The translations under genes and the position numbers were made by a program. DNA of 64,000 bases from Pseudomonas sp. (lineage in GTDB: Bacteria > Pseudomonadota > Gammaproteobacteria > Pseudomonadales > Pseudomonadaceae), in the NCBI GenBank assembly GCA_007713455.1, contig VMRT01000002.1, positions 1 through 64,000 of the forward strand, written 5' to 3'. The notes below the pieces were generated by a model that worked only from the letters and a program-made list of their open reading frames with translations, ran no database searches and was not told the origin of the DNA. Shown here in pieces: positions 41,440 to 49,750 of the stretch. Numbering within the stretch: position 1 is the first letter of the stretch; every line of letters begins with the position of its first letter.

Positions 41440-41672
41440 GTTCCCTGTCCGTGAGCGCGCTGGCGGTTGGCCTGGTCCACTATGCGGAGCGGGCCTGCTG
41501 CGTGTTGAGGATGATGGCCTATGCGCTGCGTTCATTCGCCTCGCAGCCCCCGGGAAAGGGTGTCGGACCGCCCGGGGTGATGGTCGAGCCGAGCTGATTC
41601 TGCACGAGTTTCGCTGTTCGATGCAGCCGTTGCGCTTGTGACGGCGAGGATCGCGGCCGGCACCGAACGAGA

Positions 41673-41693
41673 GCCGCCCGGTTTGCGGGCGGC
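41673..41693 (-). terminator. Hairpin after the nucleoside porin gene
   Basis: GCCGCCCG and CGGGCGGC form an 8-bp stem with a 5-nt loop starting 8 bp beyond the porin stop codon. No long T-run follows. Confidence 0.55.
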
Positions 41694-41701
41694 GAGGCGC
41701 A

Positions 41702-42499
41702 TCAGAAGTGCGCCTTGACGATGAAGTTGGTGACGTTGTTGTCGGTGTTGAAGGCGTCGGAATCTTCGATGCCGTACTTGTTCGACCAGTAGTCGTATTC
41801 GATACCGACGTAGAGCTTGCCAGGCGTGTAGTCCAGCGCCTTGCCGAGGTCGTACTTGACCTGCGGGTTGAAGTGGAAGTTCTTCTTCAGCTCGGTGTTG
41901 CCATTCTTCTTGTCGTTGACGACCCAGTCGATATAGCCGTCGAAGAGGATGTCCGACTTGCCCACCGGGAAGGTCATGGCCCAGGTCGGAGTGATCTGCC
42001 ACTGGCCGCCAGGCTTGCCGGTGATGCCGTCGGGCTTGCGGTAGTAGGTGTTCAGGGAGAAGCGGTCGAAACCTGGAATAGCCAGATCCACGGCCGGGCC
42101 GAGCAGATAGTTGCGATTACGGCCTTCGCCGCGTTCGTAGGTCGCGGAGATCAGCACATCCTTGATCGGGCCGAAGGACAGGTCTGCGCCGCTGATTTTG
42201 CCCAGCGACAGGCGCGGGCTGAATTCGCCGTAGTAGGTGTGGCCATCGCTGCCGGAAATGCCGTTGTACCACTTGTTATCGACAAACAGGAACATGTCCC
42301 CCCAGGTCCAGCCGCTGGCATGTTCGAAGGTAATGGTCTGTTGGATGTCGCCTTCCTTACCACCTGCGGAGTCGACGGCGAAGTTCTTGCCGTACAGGTA
42401 GGTGAGGCTGTTGTTCTGCCAGAGCATTGGGCTGGCCATGGCTTGGCTGCTGAGGATGAACCCGGCCGCGAGGGCTGCGGTGGTCAGGCTGCGCTTCAT
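41702..42499 (-). CDS. Tsx/OmpK-like nucleoside outer-membrane channel
   Basis: A 265-residue outer-membrane protein: signal peptide about 1-22 (ending SSQAMAS) and a barrel with alternating strands. LWQNNSLTYLYGKNF, GWTWGDMFLFVDNKWY, YYGEFSPRLSLGK and a C-terminal aromatic strand ending in VKAHF are typical of the OmpK/Tsx family. Tsx forms a channel for nucleosides and deoxynucleosides. ATG 42499 gives a proper signal peptide; an earlier start at 42547 would put polar residues ahead of it. It lies next to a RutR-like regulator. Confidence 0.85.
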   Translation of the reverse strand: MKRSLTTAALAAGFILSSQAMASPMLWQNNSLTYLYGKNFAVDSAGGKEGDIQQTITFEHASGWTWGDMFLFVDNKWYNGISGSDGHTYYGEFSPRLSLGKISGADLSFGPIKDVLISATYERGEGRNRNYLLGPAVDLAIPGFDRFSLNTYYRKPDGITGKPGGQWQITPTWAMTFPVGKSDILFDGYIDWVVNDKKNGNTELKKNFHFNPQVKYDLGKALDYTPGKLYVGIEYDYWSNKYGIEDSDAFNTDNNVTNFIVKAHF

Positions 42500-42830
42500 T
42501 GAGTGTGTCTCCGTATTGGCATTTGAATGAGCTTGTAAGTTGTCCAAGCGGTCAGGCTTTGGTCACAAAGCAAGCGTCGCGCCAATACCGAAGATCCCAT
42601 TGAGGTTCTTGTTAAATCATTGATAGAAAAGAATTTATTTTTAGAAGGCGAAACGTTTTAACTGATGGCAGGGTTGCCGGATGGGAGGTGAGCGCGTTGG
42701 CGTGACCTGACCGATGCGTCAGCTTGCTTCAGTTTGGGGCGCTGCGATGGCCGATCGCCAGGCTTGCCACCGAAACGGTGCGTCGACTGGTCAAGGCGAA
42801 GTGAGGTGGGGTTCGCGGAGGGACGAAACG
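42500..42830. other. Intergenic region between csgA and the nucleoside porin gene
   Basis: No gene was found. The AT-rich patch near 42600-42660 is the probable promoter region for the porin gene. A direct repeat GGTCA-N6-GGTCA lies at about 42550-42565 on the plus strand, 50 bp upstream of the porin start, and could be a regulator site. Confidence 0.4.
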
Positions 42831-42857
42831 CGACTGCCGGCAAGGCGCCGGCAGTCG
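42831..42857 (-). terminator. Hairpin ending the curli operon
   Basis: CGACTGCCGGC pairs perfectly with GCCGGCAGTCG (11-bp stem, 5-nt loop), beginning 17 bp beyond the csgA stop. The downstream tract is CGTTTCGTCC, so the T-run is poor, but the stem is strong. Confidence 0.65.
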
Positions 42858-42873
42858 GGTGTAGCGAACGAAC

Positions 42874-44160
42874 TTACTGCTGGGTAACCAGGGCGGTGTT
42901 GTTCCAGCCGCTCTGATTGATGTAGGCCGTGTTGCCGTAGCCGGCCTGGCTGGCGATGGCGTCGTTGCCGAAGCCGTTCTGAGTCACCTTGATCAGGTGA
43001 TCGGCGCCGCTCTCGCTCAGCATCACGTCGTTGAACGAGCCTTCCTGGCGAACGGTGGCCAGGTTGTCGCGGCCGTCCTGTTCGATATCGGCACTGTTGT
43101 TCCAGCCATAGCTGACGCCGACGATTTCGTTGTCGCTACCATGCTGCACGGCGTTCAGCTCGTTACCGGTTCCGTCCTGGTGGAAGTGCAGATCGTTGCC
43201 TCGGCCCTGCTGCTCCACCGAGGCAACGTTGAAACCGCCTTCCTGGATGGTCTTGGCAGTCTGGTTGCGGCCGTCCTGATACACGTCGGCTTCGTTGCCG
43301 ATGCCGGACTGCTCGGTAGTGGCGGTGTTGTTGCCACCGAACCAGCCGTTGGTCTGAGTGATGCTCGAGTCGTTGCCGACGCCGTGCTGCACGACGAAGG
43401 CGTTCTGCGCATTGCCGCTCTGGTCCACATCGACGCGGTTGTTGCTGCCGTGGGACTCGACGTATGCCTCGTGCTGCAGGCCGGTCTGCGAAACCATCGC
43501 ATCGTTGCGCCAGCCGCTCTGCTCGACTTCGGCGATGGAGCCGCTGCTGGCGACCTGCATCACTTGCGCATCGTTGTCGACGCCCTGCTGGGTGACGGTT
43601 GCGCGGTCGTGGTTGCTGAGGAACTGAGTGATGCTGGCGCTGTTCAGGTCGCCGTTCTGGTTGATCACCGCCTGGCTGCCACCGGTGAAGGTCTGGGAGA
43701 TCAGGCCGTAGTTGTCCTTGCCGTCCTGGTTGGTGGTGGCGTTGGTCATGGTCGCGCCGGACTGGAACGTTTCGGCGACGTTGTTGACGCCTTTCTGGTT
43801 CTGCGTGGCGCCAGTCTTGTAGGTGCCGGTCTGCTCAACCAGCGCATCGTTGCCCCAGCCGCTCTGGGTCTGGGTCGAGCCGGTCATCACGGTGCCGCTC
43901 TGGCGGGATACGGCATCGTTGAAGTTGCCGGTCTGGGTCTGGGTGGCGGTGCTGTCTTGCGCGTGAGTCTGCTCGACATTCGCGTCGTTGCTGTAGCCGC
44001 TCTGGTTTTGTGTGGCGAAGTTGCCCGAACCGCCGCTTTGCAGCACTTCCGCGAGGTTGTTGATGCCGTGCTGGTTCTGCTCCGAAGTGTTCTCGGCGGC
44101 AAAAGCCTGGGCAGTGGCGACGGTCAGAATGGCTGCTACAAGAGGTTTGAACTTAAACAT
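42874..44160 (-). CDS. csgA: Curlin major subunit CsgA, extended repeat version
   Basis: A 428-residue secreted amyloid subunit. The signal peptide is about 1-21 (ending AQAFA). The rest is about 18 imperfect tandem repeats of 22-26 residues, mostly of the form (N/T/E)Q-x-G-x-x-N-x-A-x-x-x-Q-x-G, for example NQSGWNNTALVTQQ at the end. Escherichia coli CsgA has 5 repeats and about 150 residues, so this is nearly three times as long. The protein polymerises outside the cell into curli fibres. ATG 44160 has GGAG seven bases upstream; a GTG at 44169 is not needed. It is last in the operon, after csgB. Confidence 0.93.
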   Translation of the reverse strand: MFKFKPLVAAILTVATAQAFAAENTSEQNQHGINNLAEVLQSGGSGNFATQNQSGYSNDANVEQTHAQDSTATQTQTGNFNDAVSRQSGTVMTGSTQTQSGWGNDALVEQTGTYKTGATQNQKGVNNVAETFQSGATMTNATTNQDGKDNYGLISQTFTGGSQAVINQNGDLNSASITQFLSNHDRATVTQQGVDNDAQVMQVASSGSIAEVEQSGWRNDAMVSQTGLQHEAYVESHGSNNRVDVDQSGNAQNAFVVQHGVGNDSSITQTNGWFGGNNTATTEQSGIGNEADVYQDGRNQTAKTIQEGGFNVASVEQQGRGNDLHFHQDGTGNELNAVQHGSDNEIVGVSYGWNNSADIEQDGRDNLATVRQEGSFNDVMLSESGADHLIKVTQNGFGNDAIASQAGYGNTAYINQSGWNNTALVTQQ

Positions 44161-44207
44161 TTTTGTCACTCCATGGATGTTTTAAGTACAGCGGTATTTC
44201 CTTGGGA

Positions 44208-44699
44208 TTAGCGGTACTGGCGAACCACTACCGTCAGACCTCGGCCGCTCTGGCTGACATTGCTGCTATGCCCGCTGCCGGTCTGTTCGATGAGAGCCCG
44301 ATTGCTCGAGCCCCGCTGTGCGATGGCGGCGCGGTTGTCCGAGCCGTTCTGTTCGATGTGGGCGTCGTTGTCGAAGCCGTTCTGGCTGATCAGTGCCGCA
44401 TTGCCTTGGCCGATCTGCTCGATGCTGGCGCCGTTGGCGTAACCGCTCTGGATGATGTAGGCCTCCAGCTCGGAGCCGGCCTGGGCGATGCGGCCGGTCA
44501 TGCTCTCGCCGGACTGCTGGATCAGCGCCACGGCGCCCTGGCCGCCGATGCCGGCATGGGCGGACGGATCGGCCGTGAAGTGGGCCAGCTCATTGGGGGC
44601 GAGATCGATCGAGGCGGGGATGTCGGCGTGGCTGGCGGTCGCCAGTAGCAGAACTGCGGGTAGCAGCAGGTCATGCGCAATCCGTTGCGTGCGTGTCAT
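44208..44699 (-). CDS. csgB: Curlin nucleator CsgB
   Basis: A 163-residue secreted protein with a signal peptide (about 1-25, ending ASHAD) and about five curlin repeats (IQSGYANGASIEQIG, ISQNGFDNDAHIEQNG, IAQRGSSNRALIEQTG, VSQSGRGLTVVVRQYR). The length and the basic, aromatic last repeat match CsgB, which anchors to the surface and seeds CsgA assembly. It lies 47 bp upstream of csgA on the same strand. Confidence 0.9.
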   Translation of the reverse strand: MTRTQRIAHDLLLPAVLLLATASHADIPASIDLAPNELAHFTADPSAHAGIGGQGAVALIQQSGESMTGRIAQAGSELEAYIIQSGYANGASIEQIGQGNAALISQNGFDNDAHIEQNGSDNRAAIAQRGSSNRALIEQTGSGHSSNVSQSGRGLTVVVRQYR

Positions 44700-44932
44700 G
44701 GCGTCCTGTCCTGATGGGCTCTGATGTCGACATACTTGCCCTTAATCGGGGCGGCGAACATCCATCCAATGATTGAAAATGCTGCGATCCGGTGCGTAAC
44801 AGGTGGTGATCAGGGATGCACGCTGCTGCCTCTGGGTGCGCTGCCCGGAAGCTCATGCGCAACGGCCGGGCAGACGGCATCGCCATTGAGCGTGCAGTCA
44901 GCCGGGAAGGGGATTGCTAGGAAAGCTGAAGC

Positions 44933-44955
44933 GTCGTCGGCGTTGCGCCGACGAC
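44933..44955 (-). terminator. Hairpin between csgG and csgB
   Basis: GTCGTCGGCG and CGCCGACGAC form a perfect 10-bp stem with a 3-nt loop, 8 bp after the csgG stop. It separates the secretion genes from the subunit genes, leaving a 230-bp gap in which csgBA may have its own promoter. No T-run. Confidence 0.6.
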
Positions 44956-44962
44956 TTGGATC

Positions 44963-45793
44963 TCAGTCCAGCTTGCTCAGGTACTTGCTCAGCGCCGGAT
45001 GCTCGCCACCGCTGCCTTCGGCGGTCTGCCAGAGGCGCCGGTCGACGCCCTGGGCGATCAGGTGCGCCACGGCAGCCTCGATCGCCGAAAGCACACAGAG
45101 CTGTGCCGGCTCGTTGGTGGTGTAACCCGCCTCCGCTTCGAGCAGTTCCTTGAACTCGATGAACTTGTAGACGTTGGCGCTACGGCCGACGGAGAAGATC
45201 GTCTTGGTGGTCATCACGTTCGACAGCACCCTGCCGCTGCGCACGTCGATGGCCCGCAGGTTCACCGTGACCTGATCAACGCGGTATTCCTGCGACAGTC
45301 CGATGCCCAAATAGCGCGCACCCTGGCCGCCACTGCGCACGTTGGTTTCGTAGGCGACGATGGCACCTTCCATGATGATGTTGGCCGCCAGCAGCGACGG
45401 CAGCTCGGACTGGATATTGGGTGCCACGTCCGGCTTGGCCTGCGAGGCGCGGATGATCTTGCGCTCGGTCAGCACGTTCTGCAGGCCTTCACGCTCGAGC
45501 ACCACGAACCAGCCACTGGCCTGCATGGCATCGACCAGCATGCTGGCCGCGCCTTGGGTCACCGCGGTGGAGAAGGAACTGGCCGGAGTGGGCTTGTACT
45601 GGCCGGTCTGGTCGCGAAAGCCGTACACCGCAGCCACCAGCGGACCTTTCGGGCGCGGTAGCGCCAGCAGATCCTGGTAGGTCGAGGTACGTGGGGTCAG
45701 GGTTGGCGGGTGCTGGTCGGCAGACATGGGCTCGCGAACGGCGCAACCCTGCAGTACAGCCATCATCCCTATGGCTACGAATAGGCTTCTCAT
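44963..45793 (-). CDS. csgG: Curli secretion pore CsgG
   Basis: A 276-residue outer-membrane lipoprotein. The lipobox is VLQGC (Cys16). Family segments include LPRPKGPLVAAVYGFRDQTGQYKPTPASSFSTAVTQGAASMLVDAMQASGWFVVLEREGLQNVLTERKIIRA and ARYLGIGLSQEYRVDQVTVNLRAIDVRSGRVL. CsgG forms the nonameric pore through which CsgA and CsgB leave the periplasm. It has AAGGAG upstream and follows csgF by 20 bp. It is the full length of E. coli CsgG (277). Confidence 0.97.
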   Translation of the reverse strand: MRSLFVAIGMMAVLQGCAVREPMSADQHPPTLTPRTSTYQDLLALPRPKGPLVAAVYGFRDQTGQYKPTPASSFSTAVTQGAASMLVDAMQASGWFVVLEREGLQNVLTERKIIRASQAKPDVAPNIQSELPSLLAANIIMEGAIVAYETNVRSGGQGARYLGIGLSQEYRVDQVTVNLRAIDVRSGRVLSNVMTTKTIFSVGRSANVYKFIEFKELLEAEAGYTTNEPAQLCVLSAIEAAVAHLIAQGVDRRLWQTAEGSGGEHPALSKYLSKLD

Positions 45794-45813
45794 GGCCTTT
45801 GTTTCTCCTTGGG

Positions 45814-46227
45814 TCAGTTGCCAACGATTATTTCGGATATCTCGCCGGTGAGGCGGTCTTTGATTTCCACGATCAGCACGCCGTCGTCGCCGTTGTAGAC
45901 GCGTACGAAGAAATCGTCGGTGGTTATCGCGCCGGTCTTGCCGTCTCTTGCGTCGTTGAGCAGATCGCCCAGCAGGCGCGACTCCAGCTGGCTGGTGAAA
46001 CGGTCCAGGGCGGACTGGTCTTCCAGTAGTGAGGAGCGATCGATGGCATCCGGGTCCTTCTTGCTGTTCTGCGCCTGCGCGTTGCCGAGCAGCCAGGCAC
46101 CGTTGAGCGGGCTACCGCCGAAGGATGGGTTGACGGGGGTGTACACCAGCTCGGTGGCGCTGGCGCCAGTGCTGAGCAGCAGGCTGGCGAGCAGCGAGCC
46201 GAGCGCCTTGTGGATGTGCTGTTTCAT
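45814..46227 (-). CDS. csgF: Curli assembly protein CsgF
   Basis: A 137-residue protein with a signal peptide (about 1-24, ending GASATE). The N-terminus of the mature protein (LVYTPVNPSFGGSPLNGAWLLGNAQAQN) is the conserved CsgG-binding segment. CsgF sits at the outer face of the pore and helps CsgB attach. Its start overlaps the csgE stop by 4 bp. Confidence 0.96.
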   Translation of the reverse strand: MKQHIHKALGSLLASLLLSTGASATELVYTPVNPSFGGSPLNGAWLLGNAQAQNSKKDPDAIDRSSLLEDQSALDRFTSQLESRLLGDLLNDARDGKTGAITTDDFFVRVYNGDDGVLIVEIKDRLTGEISEIIVGN

Positions 46228-46607
46228 AGTTCGTCCTTGGCCATGTCAATGTTGTCTTCGAACAACGCTTCAATCTTGCGCCGGTTGATTTCCTGCACCA
46301 CGAAATCGGCAGCCTCGTAGGCCGGTTCCTTCATGTCCGCCACGTTGGGCTGCAGGAAGCGGCGATACAGGGTCTGGTTCTCGTGCTCTACCCAGACCAG
46401 AACCCCCCAGCGCGCCGAGGGCCTTTCCTTGATGGCAAGGTTGAAGTCCAGGGTGCTGATGTCGTTCAGGCGTTCGCAGAAACGCAGGTAGAACTCGTGA
46501 CCGGAGCGGGAAACCGTGTTGTTGGTGATGAATCCTTGCAGCTCGGCTTCGTCGGCCTGAGCGGTCAGGCTCAACAGCAGCAGAAGCAACGCGGCGGTGC
46601 GTTTCAC
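46224..46607 (-). CDS. csgE: Curli secretion chaperone CsgE
   Basis: A 127-residue protein with a signal peptide (about 1-18, ending LTAQAD) and the CsgE body (LQGFITNNTVSRSGHEFYLRFCERL; NLAIKERPSARWGVLVWVEHENQTLYRRFLQP). CsgE caps the pore on the periplasmic side and brings CsgA to it. The start overlaps the csgD stop by 4 bp and the stop overlaps csgF, so csgD-E-F are translated together. Confidence 0.96.
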   Translation of the reverse strand: MKRTAALLLLLLSLTAQADEAELQGFITNNTVSRSGHEFYLRFCERLNDISTLDFNLAIKERPSARWGVLVWVEHENQTLYRRFLQPNVADMKEPAYEAADFVVQEINRRKIEALFEDNIDMAKDEL

Positions 46608-47254
46608 GACACCGCCTCACCAACGTGCGCCAGCACCAGCGAGGCACCCTGGGCGCGATTGCTGGCGCCGAGCTTGCGCAGGGCGTTGTGCACATGGCTC
46701 TTGATGGTGTGGATGCTCAGGTGCAGCCTTTCACCGATGGCCGCGTTGGACAGGCCCTGGCCGGCGAGCGCGAGGATCTGCTTTTCGCGCAGGGTCAGCT
46801 CGTCGATGACCTGATGTGCGTTGCTGAGCTGCCGGTAGCGACAGAGCAGCGTTTCCATCAGTTCCCTCGGTAGCCAGTCGCCCCCGGCGAGCATGGTCTG
46901 GATACCGCGGACAAACATGGCGCGTGGCGTCGCGCGGTAGAAGACCCCGCGGATCCAGGGGTGCGTTTCAACCAGTCTGCGCGCCTGATCGGGCTGGGCG
47001 TTGATCAATGCTAGCGGTGTGTCGCCGAACTGGCGGAGCAGGTGCACGCAATCGTTGCGGTCGTAGCTGGCGACATCGAGCAGCACCAGCGCGGAATCGA
47101 TCTGTTCGGATCGCGGCGCGACCATATGCACCAGTGTGCAGCTGGGGCAGTCGTACAGGTGCTGGCGCAGCGTGCTATCGAGCAGCTTGCTGGCGGAGAG
47201 AAGTGTTATGCGGAATTGGGCGGGCTGGAAAGCCGGCGCGACATCGTCTTTCAT
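46604..47254 (-). CDS. csgD: CsgD-like LuxR-family regulator of curli
   Basis: A 216-residue regulator, the same length as E. coli CsgD. The N-terminal part is a receiver-like fold without a clear phosphoacceptor set (DSALVLLDVASYDRND). The C-terminal LuxR helix-turn-helix is LTLREKQILALAGQGLSNAAIGERLHLSIHTIKSHVHNALRKL (about 148-190). I chose ATG 47254, with AAAGGA seven bases upstream; ATG 47260 overlaps that site. It is first in the curli operon, unlike E. coli where csgDEFG and csgBAC diverge. It probably activates the csgBA part or the entire run. Confidence 0.9.
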   Translation of the reverse strand: MKDDVAPAFQPAQFRITLLSASKLLDSTLRQHLYDCPSCTLVHMVAPRSEQIDSALVLLDVASYDRNDCVHLLRQFGDTPLALINAQPDQARRLVETHPWIRGVFYRATPRAMFVRGIQTMLAGGDWLPRELMETLLCRYRQLSNAHQVIDELTLREKQILALAGQGLSNAAIGERLHLSIHTIKSHVHNALRKLGASNRAQGASLVLAHVGEAVS

Positions 47255-47500
47255 TCGCATGTCCTTTGCTGAATGTTGATGGGCAGTCCTTGATTGCGTG
47301 ACGCGCAGAGAGCGGTCCCGTCTGGCAATAGAAAGTAGTTCAGCTTTGCGACAAAAAAAAGTCAAAAGTTAAATTTTGCGTCAGCATCCCGACGAAAAGG
47401 CGATTAAAAAGAATCTTCTGGCTCCGGGGAGGGCTTCTCTCCTAGAGTCCGATCTATTGAGTGACGGCTTTGGTTCGGTCGCATAGATGGAGATGGAGCG

Positions 47501-48136
47501 ATGGTTGATCCCGTGTTCTGGCTGGTGTTCTTCTCGGCGGCGCTGGCACTGAATCTGTCGCCCGGGCCGGATCTGCTCTACGTGATTTCACGCACCCTGA
47601 GTGGCGGCCGCCGTATCGGCGTGATTTCCGCCTGCGGTGTATGCAGCGGGGCGCTGGTGCATGTGGCGTTCGCCGCGCTGGGCATCTCGGCGATCCTCGC
47701 CACATCGGCGCTGGCGTTTACGGTGGTCAAGTACGTCGGTGCTGCCTATCTGCTTTATCTCGGCTATCAGGCACTGCGCTCGGCCGGCGGCGGAACCGTG
47801 CTGGCCCTCAAGGCAGCACCGCAAGCGTCCGCCTGGAAAGCCTATCGCCAGGGCGTGCTGGTCGATCTGCTGAACCCCAAGGCGGCGATTTTCTTCATGG
47901 CTTTCCTGCCTCAGTTCGTCCGCCCCGAGCATGGCTCCGTACCGCTGCAGCTGCTGGTTCTCGGCGTGCTGGTGGTTGTGGTGGCGATCATCATCGAGTG
48001 CGCTGTGGTGCTGCTGGCGGCCCGCGCCACCCAGGCGTTGCGCGACAATCCAGCCATAAGCCAGTGGTTGGACCGGGCGCTGGGCTCGATGCTCATCGCC
48101 CTGGGTATTCGCCTGGGCTTGAGCGAACGCCTCTGA
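47501..48136 (+). CDS. LysE-family amino-acid exporter
   Basis: A 211-residue membrane protein with six predicted membrane segments. The family signature is ALNLSPGPDLLYVISRTLSGGRRIGVISACGVCSGALVHVAFAALG near the N-terminus, and DLLNPKAAIFFMAFLPQFV near residue 125. LysE/RhtB proteins export amino acids or analogues such as homoserine, threonine or lysine. It diverges from csgD across a 246-bp AT-rich gap. GGAG precedes ATG 47501. No substrate can be assigned. Confidence 0.93.
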   Translation: MVDPVFWLVFFSAALALNLSPGPDLLYVISRTLSGGRRIGVISACGVCSGALVHVAFAALGISAILATSALAFTVVKYVGAAYLLYLGYQALRSAGGGTVLALKAAPQASAWKAYRQGVLVDLLNPKAAIFFMAFLPQFVRPEHGSVPLQLLVLGVLVVVVAIIIECAVVLLAARATQALRDNPAISQWLDRALGSMLIALGIRLGLSERL

Positions 48137-48210
48137 AAGGGAATTGATCGCCACGGTGTGGCTCTCATGAACAAGGGCAGCCCTTCGGCAGCCCATGATG
48201 GGAGCTGTGT

Positions 48211-48666
48211 ATGTCTCAGCAGAGCAAGAACACCTCGGCCAGCCTGATCCCCTGCCTGCGCTATCGCGATGTGGCCAGCGCCATCGACTGGCTGAGTCGG
48301 GCCTTCGGTTTCGAATGCCAGCGCCAGTACCGCGACGACCTGGTGGGCATCACTCATGCACAACTGGCTTTCGGCAACGGCATGCTGATGGTCGGGCCGG
48401 TAGTGGATTCCGAGTACGGCCAGCAGCTGCGCCAGCCCGATGAGATTGGCGGCGCATCGACCCAGGGCATCTACGTGATCGTCAACAGCGCCGATGCGCT
48501 CTACGCCCAGGCCAAGGCGGCCGGGGCGCAGATCGTCGTCGAGCTCAAGGACGAGGATTACGGCGGTCGCGGCTTCACCTGCCGCGATATCGAAGGGCAT
48601 CTGTGGAGCTTCGGCACCTACGACCCCTGGGCGGACGAAGCGGCGGGAAGCGTCGCCCAGGCTTGA
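48211..48666 (+). CDS. VOC (glyoxalase/bleomycin-resistance fold) protein
   Basis: A 151-residue protein with a VOC fold of two beta-alpha-beta-beta-beta units: SLIPCLRYRDVASAIDWLSRAFGFE, and later GIYVIVNSADALYAQAKAAGAQIVVELKDEDYGGRGFTCRDIEGHLWSFGTY. This subgroup resembles PhnB-like proteins of unknown role. His/Glu residues could bind a metal (HAQ near 49, EGH near 130). It follows the LysE-family gene by 74 bp on the same strand. Confidence 0.82.
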   Translation: MSQQSKNTSASLIPCLRYRDVASAIDWLSRAFGFECQRQYRDDLVGITHAQLAFGNGMLMVGPVVDSEYGQQLRQPDEIGGASTQGIYVIVNSADALYAQAKAAGAQIVVELKDEDYGGRGFTCRDIEGHLWSFGTYDPWADEAAGSVAQA

Positions 48667-48768
48667 GTACGTTCCTGCGCGCGGGGCATCGCGCCGACCA
48701 TCGGGGGGAATGTTCGGCGCAGCGTCGCTGTCAGCTTAACTACGACAGCAGACTGCGGAGGAACGACG

Positions 48769-49743
48769 ATGGCCTACGGAAAACTCTACGGCGCCCTGGT
48801 GGTGCTGACCGGTGCGTCCAGCGGCATCGGTCGCGCCGCTGCCCAGGCTTTCGCCCGCCAGGGCGCGCGGCTGGTGCTTGCCGCGCGCGACGCCGAAGCG
48901 CTGACGGAAACCGCCGATGAATGCCGCGCGCTCGGTGGCGAAGTCCTGGTGGTGCCCACTGACGTCACCCACAGCGACGAGGTCGAAGCACTGGCCAGCG
49001 CCGCGGCGGAGTTCGGTCAGGGGCGCATCGATGTGTGGATCAACAATGCCGGCATCGGCGCGGTCGGCGCGTTCGACGAGACGCCACTGGATGCCCATGA
49101 ACAGGTGGTGCAGACCGATCTGCTCGGCTATCTGCGTGGCGCCCATGTGGTGCTGCCGTACTTCAAGCAGCAAAAGAGCGGTGTGCTGATCAATACGCTG
49201 TCGGTTGGCAGCTGGGTAGCGCAACCGTTCGCGGCGGCCTATTCGGCCAGCAAGTTCGGCCTGCGCGGCCTGTCCCAGGCGCTGCGCGGCGAACTGGGAG
49301 CCTGGCCGGGGATTCACATCTGCGATGTGTATCCCGGCATTGTCGATACCCCCGGATTTCGCGACGGCGGCAACTACGCCGGGCGCTCGTTGCAGCCGCC
49401 GCCACCGCTGCTCGATCCGCGTCAGGTGGCCAATGCCATGGTCAGTCTGGCCCTGCATCCGCGCCACACCACGTCGGTCGGGGCCACCGCCACATTGCTG
49501 CGCCTGGCGCATTTCCTCACCCCGGGCTTTGATCGACTCAATGGACTGCTGACCGGCTTCGCGCTTGGCCGCGCGCAGCGAGTGGCGCCCTCGTCAGGCA
49601 ATCTCTTTCATCCGCCGCTGGGGCAGCGGCGCATCGATGGTGGCTGGCGCTCGTCGTCGGATGATGACAAGCGCTGGCTGTTGATCGGCGGCGTGGCAGC
49701 CGGGTTGATCGGTCTTGGCGTATGCCTGGCGCGGCGGCGCTGA
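48769..49743 (+). CDS. SDR family oxidoreductase with C-terminal membrane anchor
   Basis: A 324-residue protein with an N-terminal SDR domain: VVLTGASSGIGRAAAQAFARQGARLVLAARD (residues 10-40), NNAG near 88, SVGSW and YSASKFGLRGLSQAL (Y-x-x-x-K) near 155-162. The last 20 residues (LLIGGVAAGLIGLGVCLARRR) form a hydrophobic tail with a basic end, likely a membrane anchor. The substrate is unknown; long SDRs of this form act on lipids or hydrophobic compounds in some families. It ends 7 bp from the convergent metR. Confidence 0.85.
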   Translation: MAYGKLYGALVVLTGASSGIGRAAAQAFARQGARLVLAARDAEALTETADECRALGGEVLVVPTDVTHSDEVEALASAAAEFGQGRIDVWINNAGIGAVGAFDETPLDAHEQVVQTDLLGYLRGAHVVLPYFKQQKSGVLINTLSVGSWVAQPFAAAYSASKFGLRGLSQALRGELGAWPGIHICDVYPGIVDTPGFRDGGNYAGRSLQPPPPLLDPRQVANAMVSLALHPRHTTSVGATATLLRLAHFLTPGFDRLNGLLTGFALGRAQRVAPSSGNLFHPPLGQRRIDGGWRSSSDDDKRWLLIGGVAAGLIGLGVCLARRR

Positions 49744-49750
49744 CCCGCTG

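Noticed and set aside
42874..44160. Tandem repeats that might suggest a CRISPR or satellite array
   Set aside because: The repeats are coding curlin repeats with the CsgA pattern and differ at base level; there are no constant repeats with unique spacers.
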